Counted from the first letter of the stretch, positions 1 to 5,046 are shown. The stretch: 5,312 nucleotides of DNA from a bacterium (GCA_030591105.1 JAUVBS010000176.1:1-5312); one strand, 5' to 3'. The notes: generated by a model from the letters alone, not told the origin. Translations and numbers: made by a program.

Positions 1-300
1 CTGCTGTTCATGGAAGAGAGTGGGCGCAATCGTACACCGGATCGTTTGCCGGCGGTCGAAGCGCGGCCGCTGCTGGCCGCCTGCGACCGGCACCTACGCC
101 GGCTGGTCGAGATCTACGAGCCGCAGTACTGCGTCGGCATCGGCGGTTATGCGGCCCGCCGGCTGGCGGCACTTTTTCGGGCCGGCGAGATCCGCATCGT
201 CTCGATACTTCACCCCAGCCCCGCTAGCCCCGCCGCTAACCGCGGTTGGGCCGCGGCGGCGACGCAGCAGCTGATCGCCTCAGGTGTGTGGGACGACTAG
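1..300 (+). CDS. SMUG1-type (family 3) uracil-DNA glycosylase, C-terminal part, truncated by window edge
   Basis: The frame is open from base 1 to a TAG at 298-300 and encodes 99 residues of the end of a DNA repair enzyme that excises uracil and related damaged bases from DNA. The key evidence is the motif HPSPASPAANRGW (H codon at 211-213). It closely matches the HPSP...NPxANKGW signature of vertebrate SMUG1, where the His is catalytic. Upstream, LLF..SGRN.TP..LP near the window start and a VGIGGYA-R segment also follow the SMUG1 order. The first Met (base 10) lies inside the conserved LLFxxxSGRN block, so it is not the start; the N-terminal half with the first catalytic motif lies to the left of the window. 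The gene ends 14 bp from the convergent lipoprotein gene. Family assignment is from remembered motifs and is strong; exact substrate range cannot be told. Confidence 0.88.
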   Translation: MLFMEESGRNRTPDRLPAVEARPLLAACDRHLRRLVEIYEPQYCVGIGGYAARRLAALFRAGEIRIVSILHPSPASPAANRGWAAAATQQLIASGVWDD

Positions 301-314
301 AACAGGTTGGCGCC

Positions 315-962
315 CTAGCGCAGCGCCGGGTTCGTCGACGCCGGCGATTGGGAAGATCCATCTGCCGCTGGTTCTGTTTGTTCCGGGACGATCTCGGAGT
401 TGTCGATCTCCAGGTTGTCGATCTCCGGGTTATCGATCCCCGCAACAGCGGCCATCGAGTCCGGTCGGGCATTCTGGATGCGTTCGAAATCGCGGCGCCA
501 CTGCAGGATGAGGGTGTCGAGTACGGTGAGCCGCGTACCCAGCCGATCCCGTTCCTGGAGCAACGATTCGTACTGGACCTTCAAGGCCCGGTTGCTGTGC
601 TCGGACGCGAGAGTAGCCGCTCGTTTGATCCAGTCCATATCGCCCCGGATCTTGCCGACCTCGCTGCGTAGACCGACGTCGATGTCCAGCAGCCGCTGTT
701 TGGCCTGTGCGATATCCGCATCAATGCGATCCACGTCGGTCTCCATCTCGATCAGGCGTGGGTCGAGGGCGCGAACATCGGAAGAGATACCGACAAGCCG
801 GTCTTCGAGCGCTTCGAGTCGTTGCTGAGATGCCCGCGTCGACGCCGCTTCTTGGCTGGCGAGATCGTCTAGATCGGACTTGGTCGCGACGCCGAATACA
901 GAGCAACCACTCAGTACGGTCAGCAAGGGTAGGCAGACAAGTAAGATGAGAAAGTGTTTCAT
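315..962 (-). CDS. Coiled-coil lipoprotein, function unknown
   Basis: This encodes 215 residues. The N-terminus is a lipoprotein signal peptide: MKH, a hydrophobic run, and the lipobox LSGC with the acylated Cys at residue 20. Ser follows the Cys, so in proteobacterial-type sorting it would go to the outer membrane. Residues about 28-163 are rich in Leu/Ile, Arg, Asp and Glu in heptad-like spacing, consistent with a long alpha-helical coiled coil. The tail (about 165-215) is Pro/Ser/Glu-rich, probably disordered, and holds three tandem IDN-x-E units at 176-190. The ATG is well supported by AGGAGG (bases 971-976) 8 nt upstream. The gene is convergent with the uracil glycosylase and divergent from the nitroreductase. 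Lpp-like anchoring, an envelope spacer or a YbgF/CpoB-like role are possible by general shape only; I do not recognise a family. Confidence 0.85.
   Translation of the reverse strand: MKHFLILLVCLPLLTVLSGCSVFGVATKSDLDDLASQEAASTRASQQRLEALEDRLVGISSDVRALDPRLIEMETDVDRIDADIAQAKQRLLDIDVGLRSEVGKIRGDMDWIKRAATLASEHSNRALKVQYESLLQERDRLGTRLTVLDTLILQWRRDFERIQNARPDSMAAVAGIDNPEIDNLEIDNSEIVPEQTEPAADGSSQSPASTNPALR
390..434 (-). repeat. 15-bp tandem repeat, three copies, inside lipoprotein gene
   Basis: Plus-strand copies at 390-404, 405-419 and 420-434 differ at a few positions; a degenerate fourth copy starts at 435. On the coding strand they give the pentapeptides IDNPE, IDNLE and IDNSE. The unit is a multiple of three, so copy-number change would keep the frame. 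It lies in the predicted disordered tail. Confidence 0.85.
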
Positions 963-984
963 AGAGCAAGCCTCCTGACGCGAC

Positions 985-1020
985 GTTTGGGCGCGACAAA
1001 GAACAAAAGGGGCGCCAAAC
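985..1020 (-). repeat. Inverted repeat in lipoprotein mRNA leader
   Basis: Left arm 985-994 and right arm 1012-1020 (GTTTGG-G-CGC against GCGCCAAAC) pair over nine base pairs with one bulged G (991) and a 17-nt loop. The loop side is A-rich on the plus strand. It sits 8 bp upstream of the AGGAGG of the lipoprotein gene and would be in its 5' leader. It could be a leader structure, a protein-binding site or chance. Confidence 0.45.
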
Positions 1021-1105
1021 CTCGTTACCGATCAGGGGCGGTTAGCTCGGTCGGGACTGGTGGGGAACTCCCGGCCACCCAGTAACAAGATCAGAAAAAT
1101 GTACG

Positions 1106-1128
1106 ATCGCGTCAATAGTATCGCGTCA
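1106..1128. repeat. 9-bp direct repeat in divergent promoter region, possible operator
   Basis: ATCGCGTCA occurs at 1106-1114 and again at 1120-1128, a 14-bp centre-to-centre spacing with 5 bp between copies. It is in the AT-rich core of the divergent region and just downstream of the candidate lipoprotein promoter (-10 at 1136-1141 on the minus strand), a position typical of repressor sites. Regulator identity is unknown. Confidence 0.4.
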
Positions 1129-1135
1129 GGTCGCT

Positions 1136-1165
1136 ATTATTCGGTCCGGCAGCTCGCGTCGTGAA
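1136..1165 (-). promoter_or_regulatory. Weak sigma70-like promoter candidate for the lipoprotein gene
   Basis: On the minus strand a -35-like TTCACG (1160-1165) is followed after 18 bp by a -10-like AATAAT (1136-1141, five of six consensus bases). This would place the start near 1129 and give a leader of roughly 165 nt. The -35 is poor and the organism's sigma consensus is unknown. The same AT block reads TATTAT (1135-1140) on the plus strand and could instead serve the nitroreductase gene. Confidence 0.25.
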
Positions 1166-1296
1166 TACGACTGGCTCTGCGTCGATACCCCGGCTATTCT
1201 CGCCTTGCGAGCCGCGGATGGTAGACGGCCGACGGCAAATGGCGAGCGGCAGGCGGTGCGCTGCGAAAGAAGACTCATTCCGCGAGGTCCGATACG

Positions 1297-2088
1297 ATGG
1301 CGCGACTCAGCCCCCTGGCGTTCTTACGCGGTCTGGCGAGGATCATCGCCGCGCGGCCGCTGATTCCCCGCACCCTGACTGATAACGAGCTGCTGCGGAC
1401 AGTACTCGAACGCCGCAGTATCCGCCGCTACCGGGACGATCCGATCCCGGCCGATGTCCAGGCGGCGATCCTCGAGGCGGGCCGGGTTGCTCCATCGACG
1501 GTGAACCTGCAGACCTGGTCGTTCGTGACCTTCACGCGCGCCGAATGGCGGGAGTTCTTTGCCAAACCGGTGCCGTTCGGAGCCGCGTTCGCGGTGGTGG
1601 TACTGGCCGACGTTCACCGAGCCAAGCGGATCGTCGAAGGGTTTCCCTCGGTCCCACTCTGCGAGTACACAGTGGGGGTGACCAACGCCGCACTGGCGGC
1701 GATGAACATGACCGTTGCTGCCGAGGCCCTGGGGGTCTCATCGGTGATGCTATCGGAGACGGGTCAGACCGGTTTCTACGACGCACGGTATCTGAGTGAG
1801 CGGATGGACCTGCCCGGCGGTGTGATCCCCTTGCTGACGATCTGCTTCGGGTACGGCCGCGGTGGCCGTCCCGCCATGCCGCCGAAACTACCGGTCGACG
1901 CCGTGTCGTTCACCGGCCGCTACCGCGACACACCACAGACGGTACTCGACGATTGGTACGCAGAGATGCAAGCGGGCTACCAGGTAAGTAATCTGGGCCG
2001 CTCCTTCACCAACCAGATCACCCACTACAACCGCCGCCTCGCCGAGGCCGAAGTCGATCTGCGCCACCTGGTGCTCGGCGACGACTAG
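1297..2088 (+). CDS. Nitroreductase-family FMN-dependent oxidoreductase
   Basis: This encodes 263 residues of a nitroreductase-fold flavoenzyme, which uses NAD(P)H to reduce nitro compounds, quinones or related substrates. Visible signatures are ERRSIRRYRDDPIP at 38-51 (Arg residues that bind the FMN phosphate), APSTVNLQTW at 65-74 (FMN isoalloxazine contact) and LGVSSVMLS near 145-153. The segment LPGGVIPLLTICFGY at 172-186 is the usual core strand before the C-terminal part. Residues 207-263 form a Tyr/Arg-rich C-terminal extension (YRDT.., HYNRR) somewhat like NfsA/FRP-type enzymes. About 38 residues precede the RRS motif, longer than in many members. The start is supported by GAGG (1284-1287) with 9 nt spacing, and no other Met precedes the domain. 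No signal peptide is obvious, so it is probably cytoplasmic. It ends 8 bp from the convergent propeller-protein gene. Substrate cannot be deduced. Confidence 0.9.
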   Translation: MARLSPLAFLRGLARIIAARPLIPRTLTDNELLRTVLERRSIRRYRDDPIPADVQAAILEAGRVAPSTVNLQTWSFVTFTRAEWREFFAKPVPFGAAFAVVVLADVHRAKRIVEGFPSVPLCEYTVGVTNAALAAMNMTVAAEALGVSSVMLSETGQTGFYDARYLSERMDLPGGVIPLLTICFGYGRGGRPAMPPKLPVDAVSFTGRYRDTPQTVLDDWYAEMQAGYQVSNLGRSFTNQITHYNRRLAEAEVDLRHLVLGDD

Positions 2089-2096
2089 CGCTCACT

Positions 2097-4148
2097 TCAT
2101 CGCACCAGCGCCGCACGTAGACCACGTACCTCGCCGCCGGCGCGCAGCGTCAGCAGGTAGATGCCGGCTGGTAGCTCGCGGTCGTCGAAGCCGCGGGCTT
2201 CCCAGCGGATCTCGCCAAAACCGGCGGGAAAATGTACCGCTGGTTGAGCGCCGACACGCCGACCGCGCAGATCGTGCACCGCGAGTGATACCTCGGCATC
2301 GCGGTCGAGCTCGAAGTGCACGGTTGTCGTCGCGTTGAACGGATTGGGCGCGACCTGTACCGCCCCCAGCAACGGCCGCGGTACCGATGTGACCGTCGGC
2401 CTGAGTTCGAGCAGTACGATCTCCCTGCCGTCGTTCAGCAGGGCGGCCAGTCGGTAGCTGGTTTGCTGCGGATCGGTAGCTTCGGGCAGGCGATCGGTCC
2501 ATTCGTAGCGCCACCAGCCGTCCACCAATTCGCGCGGTGTGATCGGTTCGGGTGTGAGTAGCTCCGCGCCTTGACCCTCCTCGGCGCGGACAGCCGCCAG
2601 TACTTCGCGCGTGGTCGTTTCCCCGCGCGCGAAGGCCGACGCGAGCTGCGTACGCGCGGCCGCCTTTTCGGCCTCCTGCTCAGCCGCCTCGACCACGCGG
2701 TAGACGCGGAAGGCCAGCGGCTCGGTGCAACCCCAGCGCAACGCGACGCTGCCACCGTTGCCGTCGCCGCCAGCGGGTATTGTCGCTACCCCCTCGCTAG
2801 CCGGCAACTCGCCCACGCCGACGGGGCCTTCGCCGCCCTCGAGGGCGAACGCCCGCCCGCCCGAACTCAAGTACTGGGTGCCGGCGAGCACGTCGGGTTT
2901 GCCGTTGCTCGATAGGTCGGGCGCGCCTCGCACGCTGTACAGCCGGTTGCCGGTGTTGAACAGCCAAAGGGTGTCGCCGTCGGCGCCGCTGAAGAGGTAG
3001 ACGTTGTAGTCGAACGAGCCGCCGACGACTTCGTCGAGGCCGTCGCCGTCGATGTCGTCGACACGCTCGATGGCCCAGAAGTCGCCGCCGTTCAGCGAGC
3101 CGGCGTACGACTGCCAGATCAAGTCGCCGCTGGCGCCGCTGACCACCCGAACGGCGCGGTCCCACGATCCGATCGCCACGTCGCGTACGCCGTCGGCGTC
3201 GACGTCACTGATGGTGACCAGCCGCATGATGTAGTTGTAGGTGCCGTTCTCGAACGTCCAGATACCGTCGCCGTCGGCTCCGCTCAGGCAGCGGACCTGA
3301 TCGTGCGCGGACCAGCGGCCCACCACGAGGTCCGCGACCCCATCGTCGTCGATGTCATCGATGACAGTCGCCGCGTGGTTACTTGCGCCGGTGTCTACCG
3401 ACCAGACTTGCTGACCGACGACTTCACTTGCCCCCGATACGCAATAGACTCTGTGATCGTTATCCCACCCGCAGAAGAGCACGTCCGGCAGATCGTCGCC
3501 GCTCAGGTCGGGCAGCGAGAGTGTATAGCCGATGGCATCGACGGCGCCGTAGAAACGCCAGATCGGCAGACCCGACGCGCCGTCGAGCATGTATCCGGTC
3601 TCGTTGTCGCTGCCCGCTCCGAACACCACTTCCGGGATACCGTCGGCGGTGCGGTCCGGGTGCCACTGTACGCAGTAGACCCAGCCCGAGCCCTGGCTTT
3701 CGTTGGTGGTATCGAAGGACCACTGGACCTCGCCGGTCAAACCGTCGAGGGCGTGTACCGAGCGGTTGCCCCATGCGGTGCCGAGCAGCACGTCCGGCAG
3801 GCCGTCGCCAAACAGATCGGGGCAAGCGGTCAGGCAATTGTCGCCGTAGCCGCCCCCGTCGCTCAAGCCGCCCCCCGGCCGGTTCGACCAGATGATTTGC
3901 GGCGTGCCGCTGTCGCCGCCCGACAGCAGGTAGATGTGGTCGCCCGAAGCGCCGGCGTCGTAGGTCTCCACCAGTACGTCGGGCACACCGTCGCCATCGA
4001 CATCAGGTAGTGTGTCCATGGCGTGGATGTCTTCGATGCCTTGGAACATCCAGAGTTGATCGGGTTCGACGGCGCTCGCTGGAACCGGCGAGCCCCACAT
4101 TACGGCAGCGAGCGTCACCACCACGATCGAACGGGCGAGTGGATGCAC
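2097..4148 (-). CDS. Secreted FG-GAP/PQQ-like beta-propeller protein with C-terminal FlgD/T9SS-like sorting domain
   Basis: This encodes 683 residues. Residues 1-26 are a Sec signal peptide ending ASA (predicted cut after Ala26). Eight Asp-rich repeats follow, with the first motif Asp at about 49, 111, 165, 214, 265, 315, 365 and 411. The best copies read DVDGDGVPD or DIDGDGLDE, the calcium-binding loop of FG-GAP/VCBS repeats. Most units continue with a SGA.G..lW.F.tG strand as in PQQ-type propellers, so an eight-bladed propeller is likely. Residues 466-585 look like a fibronectin-III-like domain (VALRWG, FRVYR, SYRLAALLNDG), interrupted at about 486-525 by an Ala/Glu/Arg-rich helical insert. 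Residues 589-683 start with VAPNPFN, contain VHDLRGRRV and LPAGIYLLTLRA, and match FlgD-Ig/type-A sorting domains. It is probably exported or surface-anchored; a binding or structural role is likelier than catalysis. The start is GTG, fixed by a perfect Shine-Dalgarno. Confidence 0.9.
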   Translation of the reverse strand: MHPLARSIVVVTLAAVMWGSPVPASAVEPDQLWMFQGIEDIHAMDTLPDVDGDGVPDVLVETYDAGASGDHIYLLSGGDSGTPQIIWSNRPGGGLSDGGGYGDNCLTACPDLFGDGLPDVLLGTAWGNRSVHALDGLTGEVQWSFDTTNESQGSGWVYCVQWHPDRTADGIPEVVFGAGSDNETGYMLDGASGLPIWRFYGAVDAIGYTLSLPDLSGDDLPDVLFCGWDNDHRVYCVSGASEVVGQQVWSVDTGASNHAATVIDDIDDDGVADLVVGRWSAHDQVRCLSGADGDGIWTFENGTYNYIMRLVTISDVDADGVRDVAIGSWDRAVRVVSGASGDLIWQSYAGSLNGGDFWAIERVDDIDGDGLDEVVGGSFDYNVYLFSGADGDTLWLFNTGNRLYSVRGAPDLSSNGKPDVLAGTQYLSSGGRAFALEGGEGPVGVGELPASEGVATIPAGGDGNGGSVALRWGCTEPLAFRVYRVVEAAEQEAEKAAARTQLASAFARGETTTREVLAAVRAEEGQGAELLTPEPITPRELVDGWWRYEWTDRLPEATDPQQTSYRLAALLNDGREIVLLELRPTVTSVPRPLLGAVQVAPNPFNATTTVHFELDRDAEVSLAVHDLRGRRVGAQPAVHFPAGFGEIRWEARGFDDRELPAGIYLLTLRAGGEVRGLRAALVR

Positions 4149-4154
4149 GGCGGT

Positions 4155-4162
4155 ACCTCCTT
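4155..4162 (-). promoter_or_regulatory. Strong Shine-Dalgarno fixing a GTG start
   Basis: The minus strand reads AAGGAGGT, a full match to the anti-Shine-Dalgarno, 6 nt before GTG at 4146-4148. The GTG is followed directly by a signal peptide, so it is preferred over any internal Met. Confidence 0.85.
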
Positions 4163-4202
4163 ACGACGACCATTCGTGATTATCCCGGGCTAGAACCTTG
4201 AG

Positions 4203-4211
4203 ATTGTACCA
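4203..4211 (-). promoter_or_regulatory. Extended -10 candidate for the propeller-protein gene
   Basis: The minus strand reads TGG-TACAAT: a TGn extension followed by a -10 with five of six consensus bases. There is no good -35 at 16-18 bp upstream. The start would be near 4196, giving a leader of about 48 nt. Confidence 0.3.
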
Positions 4212-4242
4212 CATCTGGTGCGGTAACCACGGAATCGGGGGT

Positions 4243-4347
4243 CTGGTCCGATATTGTCCTTGATATACTGGCGGCCGCGGACGACCTATACTACACTGCG
4301 AAAGTAGGAATTTGAGTGATCAGGGTGCCGGCACGGCGTCGGACCAG
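4243..4347. repeat. 9-bp inverted repeat flanking the Cys-rich gene's promoter region
   Basis: CTGGTCCGA at 4243-4251 is the exact reverse complement of TCGGACCAG at 4339-4347, with 87 bp between them. The arms bracket the AT-rich stretch and the candidate promoter. Two operator half-sites are possible, but one such pair in 241 bp could also be chance. Confidence 0.3.
4260..4292 (+). promoter_or_regulatory. Weak promoter candidate for the Cys-rich protein gene
   Basis: TATACT at 4287-4292 is a fair -10. The nearest -35-like hexamer, TTGATA at 4260-4265, is 21 bp away, longer than the usual 16-18 bp. An alternative -10 is the first TATACT (4264-4269), which has no good -35. If the second is used, the mRNA leader is about 90 nt. 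Confidence 0.2.
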
Positions 4348-4366
4348 TCGTTGGCGCCCTAAGTGA
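4316..4366 (+). other. Possible Arg-rich 16-codon leader ORF
   Basis: A GTG at 4316 with AGGA (4306-4309) 6 nt upstream opens a 16-codon frame ending at TGA 4364-4366, 23 nt before the Cys-rich protein's ATG. Six of the 16 codons are Arg and one is Lys. It covers the whole leader hairpin (4322-4360), so its translation would open that hairpin. A TTG at 4312 opens another 16-codon frame ending at TAA 4360-4362, which weakens the case. High GC favours Arg codons by chance. Confidence 0.15.
4322..4360 (+). promoter_or_regulatory. Leader hairpin upstream of the Cys-rich gene
   Basis: AGGGTGCCGGC (4322-4332) pairs with GTTGGCGCCCT (4350-4360) over 11 bp with three G-U pairs and a 17-nt loop. A perfect 10-bp palindrome GTGCCGGCAC (4325-4334) overlaps the left arm and offers another site for dimeric protein binding. 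The hairpin ends 15 nt before the Shine-Dalgarno. There is no U-run after it, so it is not a terminator. Confidence 0.4.
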
Positions 4367-4389
4367 TTCTAAAATAAGGGGTAACAGTC

Positions 4390-4953
4390 ATGAAGCGCAC
4401 CTCAATATCTTTTCTCGCCCTCGCCCTAATGGTCATGCTGGCGACGCCGGTGTTGGCGGGTACCGAAAAATGCGGTACCGACATGGGTAAGTGTTGCATC
4501 GCGGCCGCCGAGGCCGGTAAGGGTTGTTGTGGCCAGAGCGCCGACCAGGTCAAGGCGGCGTACGCTGATTACGAGATGACCAATACTGCCAAAGAGATTG
4601 GCTTCGCGGCGATGCACGAGTGTTGCGCCACCGCGGTACAGGACGGCAAGGGTTGCTGCGGCAAGAGCGCGGACGAGCTGCAGACCGCCTACAAAACGGA
4701 GGTCATCGGGGCCAGGGCCGCGTTAGCGGTCCGCAGCGACATGGATTCCTGCTGCATCACTGCGTTGGACGCGGGCAAGGGATGCTGCGGCCAGAGCGCC
4801 GAGCAGCTCAAGACCGCCTACAATACCAAGGTGAGCGATGTGGCGACTGCCTGCACCGCTAAAGCCGGCTGCTCTGCCAAGAGTTCCTGCTCCGGTAAAG
4901 CCGGTACCAGTTCAACCAAAGCGTCTGCGTCTTCCACGAAGAGTACGAGCTAG
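4390..4953 (+). CDS. Exported cysteine-rich triple-repeat protein, unrecognised family
   Basis: This encodes 187 residues. Residues 1-23 are a Sec signal peptide (MKR, hydrophobic core, PVLA then Gly; predicted cut after Ala23). The mature part has three copies of M-x2-CC-x9-CC-G-[QK]-S-A-[DE]-x3-[AT]-A-Y, with the first Cys at 35, 78 and 121: an exact 43-residue period. Copies 1 and 3 agree at 19 of 27 positions. Each x9 ends in GKG, suggesting a turn, and the segments between copies look helical. After Cys155 comes a hexapeptide run with Cys155, 161 and 167, then a Ser/Thr/Lys/Ala low-complexity tail. There are 16 Cys in all, 12 of them in vicinal pairs. Paired Cys could bind metal (the Met at -3 may be a ligand) or form disulfides that staple helical hairpins; both are inference. 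The ATG is supported by AAGGGGT with 7 nt spacing. It is a single-gene unit ending in a terminator. Confidence 0.9.
   Translation: MKRTSISFLALALMVMLATPVLAGTEKCGTDMGKCCIAAAEAGKGCCGQSADQVKAAYADYEMTNTAKEIGFAAMHECCATAVQDGKGCCGKSADELQTAYKTEVIGARAALAVRSDMDSCCITALDAGKGCCGQSAEQLKTAYNTKVSDVATACTAKAGCSAKSSCSGKAGTSSTKASASSTKSTS
4483..4821 (+). repeat. Three 129-bp-period repeats coding the CC-x9-CC units
   Basis: Conserved cores lie at 4483-4563, 4612-4692 and 4741-4821 (81 bp each), separated by 48 bp of diverged sequence. Each starts at an ATG codon and ends at a Tyr codon. Exact spacing with substitutions but no insertion or deletion indicates old tandem duplication kept under length constraint. Confidence 0.9.
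4852..4905 (+). repeat. 18-bp repeats coding Cys-Lys hexapeptides
   Basis: Three consecutive units code CTAKAG, CSAKSS and CSGKAG: Cys first and Lys fourth in each. The DNA copies are diverged. The following tail keeps the Ser/Thr/Lys bias without Cys. Confidence 0.6.
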
Positions 4954-4975
4954 CTTTCAACAGCTAGTTCGTGCT
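4942..4975 (+). promoter_or_regulatory. 14-bp stem-loop spanning the stop codon of the Cys-rich gene
   Basis: Left arm 4942-4955 pairs with right arm 4962-4975 across all 14 positions, 12 Watson-Crick and two G-U, with loop TTCAAC (4956-4961). The TAG stop (4951-4953) is inside the left arm. There is no U-run after it. It may protect the mRNA 3' end or affect termination of translation. Confidence 0.6.
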
Positions 4976-4977
4976 GA

Positions 4978-4991
4978 TGCCAAGGATGGCA
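4978..4991 (+). promoter_or_regulatory. Small stem-loop with AGGA loop
   Basis: TGCCA-AGGA-TGGCA is a perfect 5-bp stem with a 4-nt loop, placed 2 nt after the stop-codon hairpin and 2 nt before the terminator stem. A GGA in a tight loop resembles a CsrA/RsmA site, but one site alone is weak evidence. Confidence 0.4.
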
Positions 4992-4993
4992 GC

Positions 4994-5028
4994 GGCCGGT
5001 CCCGGATATTCCGGGGCCGGCCTTTTTT
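4994..5028 (+). terminator. Rho-independent terminator of the Cys-rich protein gene
   Basis: The stem GGCCGGTCCCGG (4994-5005) pairs with CCGGGGCCGGCC (5011-5022), 12 bp with one G-U, loop ATATT, followed directly by six T (5023-5028). On the minus strand no T-run follows, so it does not serve the convergent TPR gene. Confidence 0.93.
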
Positions 5029-5046
5029 CGGTACCGTCGACGAAGG

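Larger units (their letters stand above)
963..1296. other. Divergent intergenic region between lipoprotein and nitroreductase genes
   Basis: These 334 bp hold no credible gene. Nearest the lipoprotein gene are its Shine-Dalgarno (971-976) and an inverted repeat (985-1020). The middle, about 1082-1145, is clearly more AT-rich than its surroundings and contains a 9-bp direct repeat and the best promoter-like hexamers, so both divergent promoters probably lie here. From about 1150 to 1283 the sequence is GC-rich and appears to be untranslated leader of the nitroreductase mRNA; a small perfect stem CTCGC-ctt-GCGAG sits at 1199-1211. The nitroreductase Shine-Dalgarno GAGG is at 1284-1287. Confidence 0.6.
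4149..4389. other. Divergent intergenic region between propeller-protein and Cys-rich protein genes
   Basis: These 241 bp hold the control signals for both genes. On the left are the propeller gene's Shine-Dalgarno and an extended -10 candidate (4203-4211, minus). In the middle (about 4251-4320) is a more AT-rich stretch with two copies of TATACT (4264-4269 and 4287-4292). On the right is a hairpin-forming leader (4322-4360), then AAGGGGT (4376-4382), the Shine-Dalgarno of the Cys-rich gene with 7 nt spacing to its ATG. Confidence 0.6.

Noticed and set aside
309..327. Hairpin between the uracil glycosylase and lipoprotein genes
   Set aside because: GGCGC/GCGCC gives 5 bp with a 9-nt loop and no T-run; expected by chance in GC-rich DNA.
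246..671. Open frame of 141 codons on the plus strand
   Set aside because: It overlaps the end of the uracil glycosylase and is antisense to the lipoprotein, which has a lipobox and a strong Shine-Dalgarno. It is a shadow frame.
1161..1382. GTG-started 73-codon frame before the nitroreductase
   Set aside because: There is no Shine-Dalgarno, it overlaps the nitroreductase start out of frame, and its composition is not protein-like. The region is better read as leader.
2088..2111. Hairpin terminator between the nitroreductase and propeller genes
   Set aside because: Only a 5-bp GCGCT/AGCGC stem with a 14-nt loop and no T-run on either strand.
3303..4010. Open frame of 235 codons on the plus strand
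   Set aside because: It lies entirely antisense to the propeller gene, whose repeats, signal peptide and Shine-Dalgarno are clear. Its translation has no recognisable domain, and GC-rich repeats easily leave the opposite strand open.
4359..4553. Minus-strand 64-codon frame over the start of the Cys-rich gene
   Set aside because: It is antisense to the signal peptide and first repeat, whose periodic pattern proves the plus-strand frame.
4483..4821. Relationship to twin CX9C (CHCH) proteins
   Set aside because: The CX9C spacing is present within each unit, but the nine residues end in GKG, a likely turn, while CHCH motifs lie within helices. The doubled Cys pairs and 43-residue period also do not match.
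4483..4821. CRISPR-like or noncoding direct repeat array
   Set aside because: The 129-bp period is in frame, diverged mainly at synonymous or conservative positions, and codes a regular protein repeat.
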